A DNA stretch of 64,000 bases, from NCBI GenBank assembly GCA_031550125.1, contig JAVBOW010000006.1:1-64000 (forward strand). Reading direction: 5' to 3'. The notes beneath the pieces were generated by a model that saw only the letters and a program-made list of their open reading frames with translations, was not told the origin of the DNA and did no database searches. The stretch comes from JAVBOW01 sp031550125 (GTDB taxonomy: Bacteria; Bacteroidota; Bacteroidia; Bacteroidales; Rikenellaceae). A program made the translations under genes and the position numbers. Shown in pieces: positions 63,076 to 64,000 of the stretch (the stretch's first letter is position 1; every line of letters begins with the position of its first letter).

Positions 63076-64000
63076 GTGTCTTTACAACTGATACTCGCCG
63101 TTCTTTCCCCCCTGGTCTTCCTGGTTCCGCGCCGGGCCAAGGCGTGGTATGTCATGGCCCTGGTTTGCACGGGGGCCGTCACGGCGCTTACGGCGGCCGT
63201 GAGGTGCCTGGCGCACGGGGTGTTCAGCTCGGGCGAACCTCTGCAGTGGCACTACAGGACGCTATTCGGCATGGAGTACGCTTCGATAGATGCGCTTTCG
63301 GCCGTATTTGTGGCGATTATATCGGTGGCGGCTATTGCAGTGACGCTCTATATGCGCGGATATATGGCCCGCTATGAAGCCGAGCGCGCGCCGGCCCACC
63401 TCTCGTTACACTACATGTGCCTTGCGCTGCTCTTTTTCTCTATGTTGGGCGTGGTCACTTTCCGCGGCGGATACGGTTTTCTGTTCTGCTGGGAGCTTAT
63501 GACCATATGCTCGTTTCTGCTGATAGCTTTCGACGCGCACAGGAAAGAGACGAGGAAGGCGGCGCTGAACTACCTTATAATGATGCATGTGGGGTTCGTT
63601 TTTCTGCTCTCCGGCTTCATAACCATGCAGGCCAGGGGGTTGTCGGCGGATTTCGATTCCCTGGGGGCTTATTTCAATATTTATCCCCCCATGCCGCTCT
63701 TTTTGCTTTTCCTTGTCGGCTTCGGTATGAAGGCGGGACTCTTTCCTCTGCATTCGTGGCTGCCCGAGGCGCATCCCGCAGCACCCGCCCACGTTTCGGC
63801 CTTTATGTCCGGCGTGATGATCAAGATGGGGGTGTACGGCGTTATGCGCGTGATTTCCTGCATGCAGTCGGGGCTTTTGGAGGCGGGTGCGGTGCTGTTT
63901 ACCGTAGGTCTCGCGACGGGGGTGTGGGGCGTGCTTTTCGCCGCAGTGCAGAACGACGCCAAGAGGCTGCTGGCCTATTCGAGCATAGAGAATATAGGAA
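63076..64000 (+). CDS. Proton-conducting membrane subunit (HyfB/NuoL-like), 5' part
   Basis: 308 codons from GTG 63076 to the window edge. Many hydrophobic segments; FPLHSWLPEAHPAAPAHVSA, FMSGVMIKMGVYG and AVQNDAKRLLAYSSIENIG are conserved in the antiporter-like subunits of hydrogenase-4/formate hydrogenlyase and complex I. The PAAPAHVSAFMSG form fits HyfB better than NuoL/NuoM. Partial at its 3' end. Confidence 0.9.
   Translation, partial: MSLQLILAVLSPLVFLVPRRAKAWYVMALVCTGAVTALTAAVRCLAHGVFSSGEPLQWHYRTLFGMEYASIDALSAVFVAIISVAAIAVTLYMRGYMARYEAERAPAHLSLHYMCLALLFFSMLGVVTFRGGYGFLFCWELMTICSFLLIAFDAHRKETRKAALNYLIMMHVGFVFLLSGFITMQARGLSADFDSLGAYFNIYPPMPLFLLFLVGFGMKAGLFPLHSWLPEAHPAAPAHVSAFMSGVMIKMGVYGVMRVISCMQSGLLEAGAVLFTVGLATGVWGVLFAAVQNDAKRLLAYSSIENIG

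Overview
The window is chromosomal DNA of a member of the Bacteroidales, perhaps a Rikenellaceae/Alistipes-like gut organism; the family is a guess, the order is well supported. Reasons: most genes with a visible promoter carry the Bacteroidetes sigma-ABfr box TAnnTTTG, several with TTTG exactly 19 bases upstream; the order parA-parB-DUF5683-LysM lytic transglycosylase, the NamZ (DUF1343) protein, type B L31, LytS/LytTR pairs, BACON/BspA lipoproteins and the futalosine enzymes all fit that group. Chromosomal genes are GC-rich and use TGA, TAA and TAG as stops.

Layout. 1-7080 (minus): tRNA-Ser and a four-gene overlapping operon glmS - namZ - GH20 hexosaminidase - serine hydrolase, which looks like peptidoglycan amino-sugar salvage tied to GlcN-6-P synthesis. 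7129-13739 (plus): mazG, gamma-carbonic-anhydrase-like protein, LytS/LytTR two-component pair, small envelope proteins, rpmE2, an ECF sigma factor and a 45-residue acidic protein. 13804-17412 (minus): PAS sensor kinase and a DUF1254/DUF1214 lipoprotein.

17629-28096 is an AT-rich integrated element of about 10.4 kb. It lies between a 46-bp exact duplication of the 3' half of tRNA-Pro(UGG) (part of an 85-bp imperfect repeat) and the intact tRNA-Pro. It carries a tyrosine integrase beside the tRNA, matching putative arm-type sites at both ends, iteron-like repeats with a two-winged-helix replication protein, a BACON/BspA leucine-rich surface lipoprotein, a large rod-like structured RNA candidate and several unknown small genes. 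Most striking, three of its genes (18000-18563, 23400-24248, 24196-24384) read as single coherent proteins only if six in-frame TGA codons are read as an amino acid, with context pointing to tryptophan; none has a frameshift or an internal TAA/TAG. Other genes of the same element, and the host genes, appear to use TGA as a normal stop. This is either local UGA suppression/recoding or a very selective decay, and it is the main item to check.

28127-34308 (minus): a GH127 remnant, mnmE, mltD-like, DUF5683, parB, parA. 34381-48912 (mostly plus): argF, CPBP protease, a SurA/OstA outer-membrane biogenesis cluster, phoH, purC, a pepD-like dipeptidase, lipid kinase, SLOG protein, degenerate M23 protein, der. 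49183-51448: cspA and a ferredoxin-PAS/SpoIIE-phosphatase redox signalling pair. 51460-57998 (minus): an eight-gene tightly overlapping run, amidase - mlaD - DUF454 - mqnB - mqnD - bioF - bioG - bioC, joining envelope, menaquinone (futalosine) and biotin synthesis. 58132-64000 (plus): LptD-like protein, M3 peptidase, and the start of a HyfB/NuoL-like membrane subunit that runs off the window.
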